A stretch of DNA of 64,000 nt from Aquila chrysaetos chrysaetos (taxonomy: Eukaryota > Chordata > Aves > Accipitriformes > Accipitridae): contig NC_044004.1 of NCBI RefSeq assembly GCF_900496995.4, positions 3,038,001 to 3,102,000 of the forward strand, written 5' to 3'. How positions within the stretch are numbered: position 1 is the first letter of the stretch; each line of letters opens with the position of its first letter. Below, piece after piece: positions 53,101-64,000 of the stretch. The translations under genes were made by a program, and so were the position numbers. The notes beneath the pieces are model-generated. The model was not told the origin of the DNA, did no database searches, and saw nothing but the letters and a program-made list of their open reading frames with translations.

Positions 53101-53320
53101 TTGGGATGGAGGGATCAGCAACAGCCTTGGTCTGAACCGGGGCAGCTCTTGAAAGCAGCTGGCGAACTTGCCCTTACCTGATCAAGTAGCAACAGAAGAG
53201 CAAACTGAGGATGAAGACGAAGATGGCCGTGCCAAAAACCACGATGTATATGTTGAGAGGCAGGTTCTGGAACCCGATGTTCGGCATCCTGAAACTGTAA
53301 TGCTGGAAGTCCGAGCTCAT
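41184..53320 (-). CDS. RNF24: RNF24, membrane RING-H2 finger protein 24 (five coding exons, 148 aa)
   Basis: In transcript order the coding exons are 53320-53178, 46601-46559, 45550-45509, 42463-42384 and 41322-41184. All are GT-AG, phases agree, and they total 149 codons with stop, equal to human RNF24. The start [18 protein letters not shown] follows an acceptor by eight bases (exon begins at 53327). One transmembrane helix spans about residues 24-46 ([20 protein letters not shown]). A basic juxtamembrane stretch and then the cytosolic RING-H2 follow, with zinc ligands C78, C81, C96, H98, H101, C104, C115 and C118. The C-terminus ends [10 protein letters not shown]. The family is a predicted E3 ubiquitin ligase. 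Human RNF24 has been reported to bind TRPC channels and affect their trafficking. Function here is by homology only. The gene converges on PANK2, as in human. Confidence 0.96.
41576..41882. repeat. TA/TG-rich microsatellite-like tract in RNF24 last intron
   Basis: About 300 bp consists mainly of TATATA, TACATA and CACA-type dinucleotides, starting with a gtgtgtgtgta stretch. No single pure unit extends far. Similar sequence resumes at 42061-42132 after the CR1 piece, so the repeat looks split in two. Confidence 0.85.
41883..42064 (-). repeat. CR1 3' fragment, antisense, inside the TA-rich tract
   Basis: The segment reads tagaagcatagcctgag, ttggaagggacccatcagg, atcatcgaggccaactcctg, and ccaaatgctttttgaacgcc followed by gccgtgactgcttccctggg. 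These are the CR1 blocks in reverse orientation, from a subfamily with the 'aactcctgactc' and 'ttgtccaaa' signatures. About 180 bp remain. Confidence 0.88.
42464..45508 (-). other. RNF24 intron between the RING and basic-stretch exons
   Basis: This is 3 kb of intron with no supportable gene. An (AAT)n-like stretch sits at 44924-44980. The stretch 42800-43950 is GC-rich and gives long chance frames. Confidence 0.6.
44924..44980. repeat. Imperfect AAT trinucleotide microsatellite
   Basis: Runs of ATAATAATAATGC, AATAAATAATAAAAATAATAATG and AAATAATAATAATG repeat over about 57 bp. It lies in an RNF24 intron and looks like a simple decayed microsatellite. Confidence 0.8.
46602..53177 (-). other. 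Large RNF24 intron after the first coding exon
   Basis: This 6.6 kb intron separates the exon with the start codon and transmembrane helix from the downstream exons. It contains an old CR1-type element at about 51262-51870. An AT-rich stretch with homeodomain-like TAAT cores lies at about 52500-52790. No coding exon is supported inside it. Confidence 0.6.
51262..51870 (-). repeat. Old, diverged CR1-like LINE copy, antisense
   Basis: The segment starts with ggatcattagatgatctaatccaacctcc. It continues through catccagaaaggtcctctg, cttgatttaaagacatgaag, gatttgccacttcccttgct, ctggcttgatcttccagac, and near the far end acactggacacagatgcaa and ccagcacagaccttgttaac. These blocks follow the order of the 3' part of ancient amniote CR1 elements, reverse-complemented. 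It is much more diverged than the other three CR1 copies. It spans about 600 bp with probable internal gaps, and its far boundary is uncertain. Confidence 0.7.
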
Positions 53321-56300
53321 GGGTAGGCTGCGGAGACAGGGAGAAAACATGGATGTGAGGCTCCTTTGGCAGCACGGGATGCCCTTCGGAGATCAATGGT
53401 ACCTCCAAAGGTAGGAGGCAGGGGAAGGAGAGGGCAATGAGCAGCGCTGCCTTCTCGCTCCTCACCCCCCCTTGGTGAAGGCATCCTTGCCCAAAACCGA
53501 ACCCCCGGCTCAGTAACCCTGAAAACAAAGCAGGGCTGGACGAGCCGGATTTTTCTTCTCCCGCTGGGAGCTTCTCCTCCAGCTATTTTCCCCTCTTCCT
53601 TACACACGTCATCCTTTAAGTTAAATGCTGCATCAGATGGATGGTGGGGATTTGCATCCAAGCAGCCCCAGCTGCAGCCAATGTCCCCCAAGCCCCTCAT
53701 TAATTAGGCCAAAATATTGAAAGCAGCCAGAAAGCCTTATAGCAAGGCAGGTTTTCTTTCCCTTCCCCTCCTGCGGTTTCCAACACCAATTCCTCATTCT
53801 GTAGAAATCCCCCCTCCAAAACCATCGAGCATGCACATGAACCAGCACAGGTTCAACACGCTCCCAGAGCATCCCTGGCAGAAAGGAGAGGACAAGGACG
53901 TGCTACACGGCAGCACCGCCAAGAAATTATAGGGGCCATAAAACAGACTTGGTTTGTTTTTTCCACGAGATCCAGGTTTGGTGGTTTAAGGGCATTTTTG
54001 CAGGTTTCAGCTTTATTCCTCAGTACAACCCCCGGCTGCTTCCCCCCAGCAAAACCCCCAAGCACCCGTGAGCGGCAGCAAAGAGGAAGATGCAGCGATT
54101 TTGCCTGTTGACGTACCACATCTCAGACGCGTGACCAAAACCTCCCTCCCCTCAGAGAGACCCAGTTAAACCACGAGCAGCTGCTTGGGATAACAACTTC
54201 AGAGTATCATCTCTCCCATGATTTTAGTTTTATGATTCACCGCATGGGACACTAATATTTTACAATAACCCTAACAGGGTGTTTTTCAGGAGCCAGGCAG
54301 AAAACCAGCCCCATGTCTCTGTATCGCCGTAAAAACTCCCTTGCTGCCAAACACCATGTTAATACTCAAAACCTTTAACTGGAAAGCACATACTTATTAT
54401 TTCTTCTTCTTACTCCTTTCTATTGCAATCATTCTCTGAGCCACTCACCCTTGAATGATCACAACTGTCTCTAGCCAGGCATAAAGTTCACCCACCCCCA
54501 GCTTAGAAAAGGAAGTTAAAAAATATGCCTTATTTTCCTTTCTGCCCACAGGAGAGGGCTGGACGTGCAATTAAGTTTCACAACAAGCAGGGAAAGTACC
54601 TGAAGTCTGAATCCTGTTTCCCAAATAAAATTACTAGGGGATAACAAAACCCTCCCCCGGAGCGGGGAGTTTTTAACGGCGCATTAATTGCACAGCTCCC
54701 AATTTTGCATGGGGTGAAAAGACGGCGGGGAAAACGCAGGACCTGAACCCAAACGTGCCGGGCAGCGGTGCTCCAAAAATCAAAGTATCCTCTGAATGTC
54801 CCATTCCTCCAAGCAGCACCCTTGCTTCTGCATCTCCTTTCCCCCTTGAGACCCCTTTTTTGCCGAACATCCCGGGCTTTCCTCTATCCTCCCATCATAT
54901 ATTCATTGCTCATATATATGTTGCACGCTCCCCAGCAAAAGGGAGCAGACTCACCTTTCATCCCGGCTGCTTCGCTGGCACTAGCCCCTTGCCCGCACCC
55001 TCCTCGCGCCCCTTGCTGAAGACAGCATCTCTGCCGGTGCCGAACGCCTGCCCGAGAGCCTCCTCGCTCCGGCTGCTTTCGGCTTCCTTGGCTCGCTGGA
55101 AATTTCGAGGCGATTTCTGGTAAAGCCTGGATTTGATTAAAGCCTCCAGAGACCAACACGCATGTTCAGAAACTCTCCCGGCCAACGTGGAAATGCTACA
55201 AGAGCTCAGGGAGCCAGCACACCCCCCCTGCGAGCACTGGTGGGGATGGGATTTTATAGCACAGCAACCACCCAGCAGCTCACACTCCTCCACCAACGCT
55301 TGCTCTGCTCAGCCGAGCTGTTTTGCTTTGCAAATAAATTAAAAAAAGCCCAAACCAGCCCCCAAACCTTTGTTCCCAGCTCCAGCAGAGTTAATGCGCA
55401 GCTCAGCGTCGCTGCATAGAGTTGGGTTTGGTTTTCATCTCTGCACCATTTGCTGGGTCAAAGGGATTTTAGACGGTTCAGGGGCTCTCCCCTTGGTCAC
55501 GCTCATGTGACAGAGGATGTTTCGGCTGGAGGATGAAGCTCCGGCTGTCCCCACTCGCCCTCAGGCTTGTGCTGATAGTCACTGGCGTTGGCCAAGGTGT
55601 TGGCCAAGGTTGGCTGGCTCCAACTCCTCAACCGCACAAGAGAAAAATCAAACGTCCTCCACCTGGGAAAGCTTTGGGTGATTTTTTGCGAGGAAGGAGA
55701 GACCACTCTGGAAGAAGAGGCAACAAAACGAACCAGCACCACACTATTATTTTTCTTTCCTTTACAACTCCTTTAACTTTTGATGCTCTTCTTTCCACAG
55801 CTGGGGGCTTTGGTTCAGGTCTCCCACCAGGAGATGCCACAGCGGACGAAGTACAAAAAAAAAAAAAGAGACGGCGGGTAAGGAAGATCCAGGCTGCATT
55901 TAGGGCAGCAAATCTCATCAAGCCAGAAAAACTCCTTACAGTCGTGTCCAGCTGAGCCGTGCAGCTCTTCGACCAGTTCCCCGCAACAGCTACAAACCAT
56001 CACAGCCCCTGGCAAAGAAATGGTTGGTAGAAACAGAGCTCCATCCCACCCACAGCATCCTACTCTCTTCTTCCAACAGTACCACCTCCCTAACATTTTG
56101 CCCCAAAAGGACGTCACCAGTGCAGCTGCAACGTACCTGCTAGCCATACCGTGGGAGTTCAGCCTCCCGCGGACAACCCTTCGGTCCCCTGTGGTGCAAG
56201 TCCAGCGAGTCCCACACCAGATTCATCCAACCCCCATGTGAAATAACCTTCTCCACATTGGAACCACCCTGGTCCTCACTCCCTCCTGCTGCAACAGCTG

Positions 56301-57234
56301 AGAAACGTTATGGCAAAAACCATGGAGGTTAGAGGGAAAAAATAAGTTAGCCTGCAGAGGATCCAGGAAACTGTTAACTTTAAAAGACTCCACTGAAATC
56401 TGATGATTTTAAACAGCCAAGCTTTGGGGTTGGGTTTTTTTTAGGGGAGTGGGGGGGGAGGAACTGTATTTTAATCTGCTTCAGATTTGTGAAAGCGCAG
56501 CCAAAAGAAATAAAAAAGGAGTCATAAAGAAGGATGAAAAGTTTCTGGTGCAGAACAAAAGCCTCCCTGTTGCTCTCTCCATGGCCAAGGCATTTCAGAG
56601 CAGGCAGATGCCCCTCCTGGAGCACCCGCCACCCCCGGCAGGTCCCCGCAGCCCCCCGGGATGGGGGGCACAAACTGCCCGGAGAAAAGGGGGTTGGTAC
56701 CACAGAAACCTTATAGAGGGGAGGATTTCCCCAATTCTGGATGAGAACCCCTCTGCAGCGTGAGGTTGTGGCGGGGGGGAAGATGCCGACTTGCTCTTCA
56801 TCTAAAAAATGAACCTGCTGTGATGGCAGAGATGAAGCCGTGAGGAATTTGGGCAGGCACCTGCCCGATGCCCCATTTCCCTGAGCTCTCCGGCTGTGCC
56901 TGGGTCCATCGGGTCTGCACGACCTTGCAGAGAGAGAAATCACAGGAAGAGGACTGTGAAACATCGAGGGCCGGGAAGGGTGCCTGCCAGCCAGCAGCAC
57001 TCAAAACAGAAGAAATAAGTCTGCTGAAGAAAGATAAACCTGGGGAAAGAGTGGGAAGAAAAAGCCCTGAACCAGGAAAGTTGTACAGGAGTCCCAAGGG
57101 CTGACTGGAGGAAAATCTTTCAAATGCGCATAAAAAAAAAGTAAATATGTATATATATACGCATGCATATTTCTTCACAATGTATCTATACATAGCAATG
57201 TATTGTATATATAATGTATTGCAAACAATTTATG

Positions 57235-57252
57235 GAGAGAGAGAGAGAGAGA
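57235..57252. repeat. (GA)9 microsatellite
   Basis: Nine uninterrupted GA dinucleotides occur just after a TATA-rich stretch (57140-57220). They lie within the RNF24 5' intron. Confidence 0.95.
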
Positions 57253-60200
57253 TTGCAAACACCTTTGACTAAAGCAAAGGAGAGAAAATCTGATTTTCCT
57301 AGGCTGCAGCATGGAGGGAACTGGAGGGTATTTATTTAACGATACAACAGCTTGCAAAAATAAAAAGGAACGGCAGTGTCCTCGCAATGGGGCCATATGC
57401 GGGGATGCAGAGAGAGCTGGAGATGGCAACGCTGCAAAGCGGAATGACCTGACTCCTTGCCTCCTCCTTTGTTACACCCTCCAATGAATCAGCAACACAG
57501 GGCCAAGCACATCCCCGTTTCTTTGACGACTACAAAAAAGAGCTTTAATTAAAAGCCAAGTTACGGTTAATGGCATATCAAGAAGTCAGGAAGTGAAGTA
57601 TTACAGGTCAGCATTAACTCGTCAGCTTCGCAGTGCTTTGATTACAAGTTGGGCTGTTAAAGGCAAACCTAAATAAGCCACCTAGCCAAATTAATCCCTA
57701 TTATAATCATAGCAAGCACTTAATGCGCTTAGTAAGAAGTCCAACCTCTTACCTAAAGCTTTCATCAGGAGATCTCAAAGGAATTAATAGAGGAGGCAAT
57801 TATCTTCTTACAGGCAGAGAAACTGAGGCAGGGAGGAGGGGAGCAAGACAGGAGAGCCGTGGTCCCCGAGGCCGGGGGGTGACACCAGGGATGCCGCTGG
57901 TCCACTGCAGGTGATGCCATGAGCCCCAAATTTTTTCTTTCCTGCTGCTTTGCCGCATGTATTTAAACTATGCGCTCCTTCTCTGGGTTTTACTTATTAA
58001 AAGGAGCTGCTTGCACTTTTTTAAAATGTTATTATTATTTATTTAGAACATCAGTGCATAAAAGGGCCACGTGAGTGCTGTGCATCATACCTAAATATAG
58101 CCCAGGCGCTGGGCGGAGGGGTGGTTTCTGCCTCTGCTGTTGTAAATAAAAACCCATTTTCAGAGGGATTTACCTTATGGTTTGAGACGAACAACTTCCT
58201 CCGCAGGGATTCAAAGCAAACCCAGGCTGGTCTGAACCTCCTGAACCATTAGCTGGGGAAACTGGATGGAGCCGGTGGTCTGAGCCCCCACAGCATCCCA
58301 CTGGCCAAGCTGGCGGAGCCAACCCATGTCCAGGAAATATTGAGCTTTAAAAACGCAACAAAGCCAGATACACGCAGGTTCCTGTCACTCAATCGAAACC
58401 ATGAATCTCAGGGAAAAGAAAATGCTAAGCCATGGCGAAACTCCAAGTTGAAATATTTTATCGATGGGAAAGAGTTCAAGCAGGCGCGAACGGCGTCTCG
58501 AGTTTCAAAGGCGTTACGCAAGTCCACAACGTGTTTTATACAGGTTTAACCAAAACGGTTATTAACTCAGTTGAAAGTTAAACTGTGAGCAGCTGACAAG
58601 ACCTTTCTAAAATACCCCAAGTTGTATGGCGAAGCGGGGTATTCTTCCATGCAATAAATCCACAACATAAAGGTTATTTAATAGGTATGCCTAATAGGAC
58701 AATATTTAAAAAAAAAAAAAAAATTCCCAGGTGTTTAAAAAGCAGCAGCGAGAGATGCCTGCTTTTAACTCACGGGCTAACTCACCCCCCATTGTGAACC
58801 CCAAAAGAAAAGCGAAGCCCTGACCTCAAGCAGCTGGAAGGAATTTCCTCCAGCTCCACCTCTGGAGCTGGTCCAGCACGAGGACCCACAGCGCGGCGGT
58901 GGGAAAATCGCAAGCAGCTGCAGAGCCAGCCCCCAAAACCAGCATCGCTGTCGCTTGAGAGATGCTGAGATGCCACGCAGCCGCATTGCCTTCGCCTGGG
59001 ATGGAATGGGGGGAAATCTCAATGTTGCTCCGGCCAGGAGCGATGTCCTTTGTCGTCCAAAAATGGGACAACAGCATTGAGAATGGGGCGGGGGGGAAAT
59101 CTTGGCATGCCGTGATTTTAGTAGAGCTACGATGCTACTATGGGGACGGTGTCAGGCTGCAGCCTGGCCGCATCCAGCGCCGGCTCCGAGCATCCAACCA
59201 GACCCACCTCCTTCACCGCCAAAAAACCGGCAGCGAGCAGAGGAGGAGCGTGAGCAATGGAGCACGGCTCGGCGGCGTTACTGATTAGTGGGATTAACGA
59301 CTGCACGGCAGAGTGGGCCAGGAACGGAGAGCATCCCGACAGGTCCCTCCCTCGTGGTCCCTTATGCTGCGGGGCAGAGTCGTATTGAGATCCAGCAAAG
59401 CTTATCCGGGGCGATGCTGTGCCACGGCTGGGGAACAGAGGAAACTTCTGGGTGTCAAATGGAACAAAACCTGTTTATTTTAGCCATTTCAGCTGCGTGC
59501 AGGTTTTGGGGGGTGGAGGTGGATTTTTGTTGTGTGCCTGGACAACCAAGAAACCAAACTGACCTCCAACCAAGAACCGCTTCAAACCTTTGATCCCTTC
59601 TCCCTGAGAGCGAATCCGATGCTTTTTTTGAACTGGAATCAGGAAATTTCCTGGCCTCATTCCCCGGCTGGCCGACACTGAGCACAAAACCTTAACCCTC
59701 TCCACTGCCTTTGGGCAGGGGGACACAGACAGAGCGATGTGACAACGTGACGAAGCAATCGGTCACTGGAAAAAAATAGAAGAGTCTTTATAACAAAAGA
59801 AATACCCAACAGCACAACCGGTACCACTGCAATTTTCAGCAAGTGCTTTTGACTCTGGACAGTTTAACAGACAAATGATCCCACGACCTTAATACCGAAG
59901 AGCACCTTTAAATGTGAAAATGTTTTTGCTACCGTTGGCAGAGAAATGTGCAGAAAATAGGTCAGCTGCAGCTCCCATCGCCCAGTTTAAAGTCAAGTGC
60001 TTTTGCCCAGCGTTGTTGGGAAGGCAAACTCAGCTCAGGGCTGATTTTGCAAGTTCCAGGAAAAAAGGCAAAAATAAACAGGGGGGAAAAAAAAAATAAT
60101 CAATAGCGCTTTTTAATCCGGTCTGCAGGAGGGAGGAAGCAGAGTTTGGAGGAGAGCCCTGCTCGGGCTCCCGTTGGATCACAGAAATGAGAAATGGAAA

Positions 60201-61099
60201 TCACTTATCAGAAGGGTCTGAAGCGGAGTGTCACTTTGAAACGTGCGCACAAGCTGTCCACGTACGGTTCAGTTTGCTTCTCGGCAATGAAATAACACTT
60301 GAGGAATTTTTTCCCTTTGGCCCTGGGGATTTTTTCTATTTTTTTTTTTTTTTTCCCCTTTCCTAGCACGCGGCTCCATCCCAGATCCAACGTCACGACC
60401 CGCTGAGCTCACTCTTCCTCCCGAAAGCGCGGTGGGAAAGGATGTGCTGCTGCCTCCTCCTGCCCCCAGCCCTGTTCATACTCACAGTGGTGAAAGCAGA
60501 AGGCAGCAGCCCCCCGGTACCCTGTATGGGGTCACGGTGATGGGACCACATCACCCCATCGCTCCCTCCACCCCTGCCTGCAACCACAGCACTCAATGGA
60601 GCAGCATCGCCCCACACCATGTAGCTCAGGTGCTAAAAAATTTAATAACACACATGTTACTAAAAACTAGAGTATTTTACACCAAGCAAAGCACCGAAAG
60701 CCAGGGCTGAAGTCAGGCACAACCGTAGGGTGGGCAGCTTCATGCCACACGTTGCAGCCCCCCTGCGCCAATTGCTTAATTTGGTGGAAATAATCTTCCA
60801 CCTCCGTTTGCGGTTGCTTTTCCTCATTTGCAGAGTTTTCCCCAATTAATGGGTTACTTGGGGAAAGTGGATCGGAAACCCTGTGAGAAAGGCTCAGCCT
60901 ATGCCACTGAAGGGCCAGACCAGAGAATTTGGTGTTAAATGCTTGGGGGAATTTGCAAATTCCTGGGTGATGACACTGAGAGACAGGGGGTCTCCCAAAA
61001 TATCACACCTGGAAGAACATCTTGCTTTGATCCAAGTCATCTTCAGGCTGAACAAAAGCAAATTGCTTTCTGCAGAGCAGAAGAGCAACCAGCCTTCTC

Positions 61100-61150
61100 C
61101 ACTCTTTTATATTGAGAAGCAGATGGACTAAATGATCTTCTGAAACCCTT
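61100..61150 (+). repeat. Possible CR1 3'-end remnant
   Basis: The string gatggactaaatgatcttctgaaaccc resembles the conserved 3' terminal block of old CR1 elements (tggactagatgatctcctgag) in forward orientation. The flanking 100 bases upstream could belong to it, but they are too diverged to call. Confidence 0.35.
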
Positions 61151-63822
61151 TTTCCCCTGCTTCCTAAGCTCTTTTGGGGGGGAGAGGAAGGGGGGAGGGG
61201 AAGGGGAAAAAAAAAAAAATCAGTGCAACATCCAGGGATCAATAATCCCTACAAAATCCTCCTGGAGGTAAGCACCCTGTGCCGGCAATGGGAATCACAG
61301 CTGCTAGCAGCCATCCTATAAAGGCAGTAAGAGGAGCCAAGTGCAATTTGGGATGCAGGGAAGCATAATGCTCTCGTTTACACTAAATAAGGTTGCTAGG
61401 TTATGGATTTTTTTGGGGGGGAGGCATAATCTGAAAGAGGATCCAGATGGCTGTAAAGCCTCACGGTGGAAAAGCAGCATGAGGCCAGAGAGGGAAGAAT
61501 TCCTCTTTATGCTGCTGCCGTCTGCTCACAGATCCTGGATTTCAGTCCTCAGGAATGCTCTCCACGGACCCTTTTAATTGCACCATTTATATTTGCGGTA
61601 AAAATTAAGGAGAAGAGGTAGCTGGATGCAGAAGAACAAAAAAGCTGGTGTCTGGATACTGGAAAAAAGTTAGTAAAAGAAATCATACTGAGGAGTTGTC
61701 CCCCTAAGCCCAGGCCAATTCTGCAAGGTTTGTATTTTAAGATGCTGACAAGCATTAAAAAGCCCTCAGGAAAACCCAAACAAACCCAAACGTCAGCCTG
61801 CTGGGAATTTACACTAAAGCCACGTCACTGCTGTTTGCTACTTTTCCTAATACTTACAGAAAAATGAGCTGCGCAGTTGGCCCACCCTTCCTCTGGTTTT
61901 AACAAAAGTACTGGGTTTGGGGGGAGTATTTTCTTTTATCATTCCTTCTGCCCTGCTAACAGAGACCAGGGGGATTTTGCAATGCTTTAGACTCCAGCAA
62001 AAAAACCCTCCCCTGAGCCGCACAGCTATGGGACACAAACTCCTTCACTCCCACAGGACTGGCACAAGCAAAGGTGGCTGCAAGGATTGCAAAACCCTCA
62101 AAATTTAGCTGGAAATGGAAAATTGAACTTTTCCACTCCCAGACTTGCATGGCCAAGTGAGGTGCTTGATGGAGATAAATATGCATAAACCCAACATACA
62201 CATCTCCTCCTCTGTGGTGCAGAGTTTCAGCACCAAAGGTAATGCCATGGAATACCATCCTTCTTCCCTGTTCTGCCCGGCATCATGGCCTGACCTTAGT
62301 GGGATGGAGAAAGTCAAGGGACCTTAAAATTCAGGGTTACCTGCATTACAGGGGTCTGTAACCAGGAGGTGATGGATAGCCACACGTGAATTTTCAGCAT
62401 TACCTACCCACACCCCTGCTTTCCTGAAGGATGTTGCTTCTTACATAGGTTTCTCGTAAACTGAGCCCTAACTAAGCAAAACCCCAAGTTATGGGTGTGC
62501 TGCTGATGCAGGACCGGTTTAAAAAACCCAAACAACTTTTGAGAGGGTTACTTAAAGTTTGCATTTTTCTTGCAGCCAACCGAACAAAACCTGCTAAATA
62601 TTTTCCAACTGCTTCAAGGCTACCAGGGCCTCCTTGGGCAGCGAAGCTAAAAAACACCAACGCGACTTTCAGGCATGTAATAGTTTGCCGTCGGATCTAT
62701 ACAAATTCCCGGGTGCTGAATTGCCTACTAGAAGGCAAAATATATGAGTGGCACTAACGAGTCGGCTTAGCAACGAGCAGGCAGGCTGCCTCGAGTGTCT
62801 TTTTAAAGGTCAAGAGAGCACATGATGCCTGGGAGCCTTCACATTTGGTTTTTACTACAAGATAAAGATACTTCCAGCAAGTCCTGCTATTAAATTGCAG
62901 CCGCACAATCTTTTAAAACCAGTCTTTAAAACCAAGACTTTCCTCCCCTCCTCAAATATCATTATCCCTCTTTCAACCCATTCCTACCCTTCCCTGTCTT
63001 CACCAAAATGGTGGCATTTGAGGGGAAAACCCGCGTCGAGATGAAACGCAAGGAAAGGTCCCACCACCGTGGGGATTTTCGGGTAGCGCCGCCAAGAAGC
63101 TTCATTGAAATTCAGCGGGAGAAGCCGGTTTTCCTCTGCTCCGCGGGGGCTGCCATGTTAAATCACATTTGGATTCACAGTACAAGGCTGCTAAAATACC
63201 ACCGCGGCGGCTATTGGCACATTTCAATGAAAACGCCGTGGCCTCATTAGTATAGTGGAAATTATGAGCTTGTCTTTGTATATATTTAAAAGCTTGCCTC
63301 TGAAAGTATATTGGGTCGGGGCCAGAAATTCCTGGCTTGGAGCTCCTACCACTCGGCAGTTCAGGATTGCCTCGCTCAGGCAGGTCAAGCGACCGTGCAG
63401 CCATCGACCCGGGAGAAAAGGCATTTAAAAAATACCCTGCAGGGAAAGGCACAGGGCAATATTGCAAGAGGAGGCAACAGGGTTTGAACTAAACCCTCCT
63501 CTACATTAGCTCCACGCGTGGTTTTCCGTGCGAGCCTATTAGTGATCGTGTCCTAATACAAGCGCAGGTTATAATTAAGAGGATGCAGAAGTGTAGGGTG
63601 CGTGGAGTTTCATCCCACTCCCATCGCTCCTGACAGCCAGGGTGAGAGCATCCCGTCGACCCAAAAGCACTGTTCCCCTCTACAGATGGACCATGAAAGC
63701 CCGAATCCTATGCAATAAGGGGCAACCTCGTGAAGTAACATCATTTTCAGGATCTGCTCATCTCAATATGTGATTTTGCAAGTCTCTATCAAGGAAAGCT
63801 TTCGGGTCAGCTCCCTACTTAC

Positions 63823-63904
63823 CCGCACGGGCGCCGCAACGCAGCCAAGCCACGCAAACCCAACGTATCTGCTGAACGGCTACCGTGGTTTGGTGCCAGG
63901 GACG
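63823..63904 (-). other. RNF24: Candidate untranslated leader exon of RNF24
   Basis: On the minus strand a strong acceptor (long T/C tract then TTCCAG) precedes position 63904, and a consensus donor (GCGG|GTAAGT) follows position 63823. They bound an 82-base segment without ATG. It ends in a CpG-rich GGCGCCCGTGCGG and would splice to the acceptor just before the RNF24 start exon at 53327. Exon status is inferred from splice signals alone. Confidence 0.45.
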
Positions 63905-64000
63905 CTGGAAAAAAGAAAAAAAACAAACCCTAATATTGCACAAAAAGCCAGAGCGAGCAAGGGAGAGGATGAAATTATTGTTTTTAAACGCTTTGATTGG

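Larger units (their letters stand above)
53328..63822 (-). other. RNF24 5' intron (no coding sequence seen)
   Basis: The acceptor CTCCGCAG immediately precedes the ATG exon at 53327, so RNF24 has at least one upstream untranslated exon. The 10.5 kb here contains no supportable gene. Notable are a TA-rich stretch near 57140-57220 followed by (GA)9 at 57235-57252, and a conserved-looking AT-rich stretch at about 57480-57760. Poly-A and poly-T runs lie near 58708 and 60340, and a possible CR1 3' remnant near 61115. Confidence 0.6.

Noticed and set aside
57790-57850. MIR-like string (aggcagagaaactgaggcagg)
   Set aside because: Only about 25 bases resemble the SINE core, which is too short and diverged to call.

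Overview
This window is vertebrate nuclear DNA, almost certainly from a bird. Three genes can be reconstructed exon by exon: MAVS (+), PANK2 (+) and RNF24 (-). Their order and orientation match human chromosome 20p13. The avian call rests on CR1 LINE fragments as the only clear interspersed repeats, compact introns, GC-rich CpG-island promoters and short homopolymer runs. There is no bacterial, viral or plasmid architecture, and most long open frames in the GC-rich parts are chance.

Layout. 1-5.6 kb: no recognisable gene, possibly intron or flank of an unidentified minus-strand gene. 5.7-6.5 kb: a very GC-rich, probably bidirectional promoter. 7.3-11.6 kb: MAVS, six coding exons, 650 residues, with an exact 20-bp tandem repeat just upstream of the start codon. 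11.6-17.5 kb: MAVS 3' flank and intergenic DNA. 17.5-18.2 kb: PANK2 CpG-island promoter. 18.2-34.5 kb: PANK2, seven coding exons, 437 residues, with a 55-59-bp minisatellite in intron 1 and the miR-103 hairpin in intron 5. 34.5-37.7 kb: probable PANK2 3' UTR. 39.6-53.3 kb: RNF24, five coding exons, 148 residues, read leftward and convergent with PANK2. 53.3-64 kb: RNF24 5' intron, with a candidate untranslated exon at 63.8 kb.

Function. The genes are neighbours by ancient synteny and do not form a pathway. MAVS is the mitochondrial adaptor for RIG-I-like receptor signalling. PANK2 catalyses the first step of CoA synthesis and hosts miR-103, a microRNA linked to lipid and acetyl-CoA metabolism. 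RNF24 is a small membrane RING-H2 protein. All coding exons have consensus splice sites and compatible phases, and no frameshift or internal stop was found. I found no new gene system. The points most worth checking are motif conservation in avian MAVS, a MAVS intron-2 configuration that could yield CARD-only products, the short PANK2 N-terminus, the miR-103 placement, an old CR1 copy in RNF24, and the candidate RNF24 leader exon.
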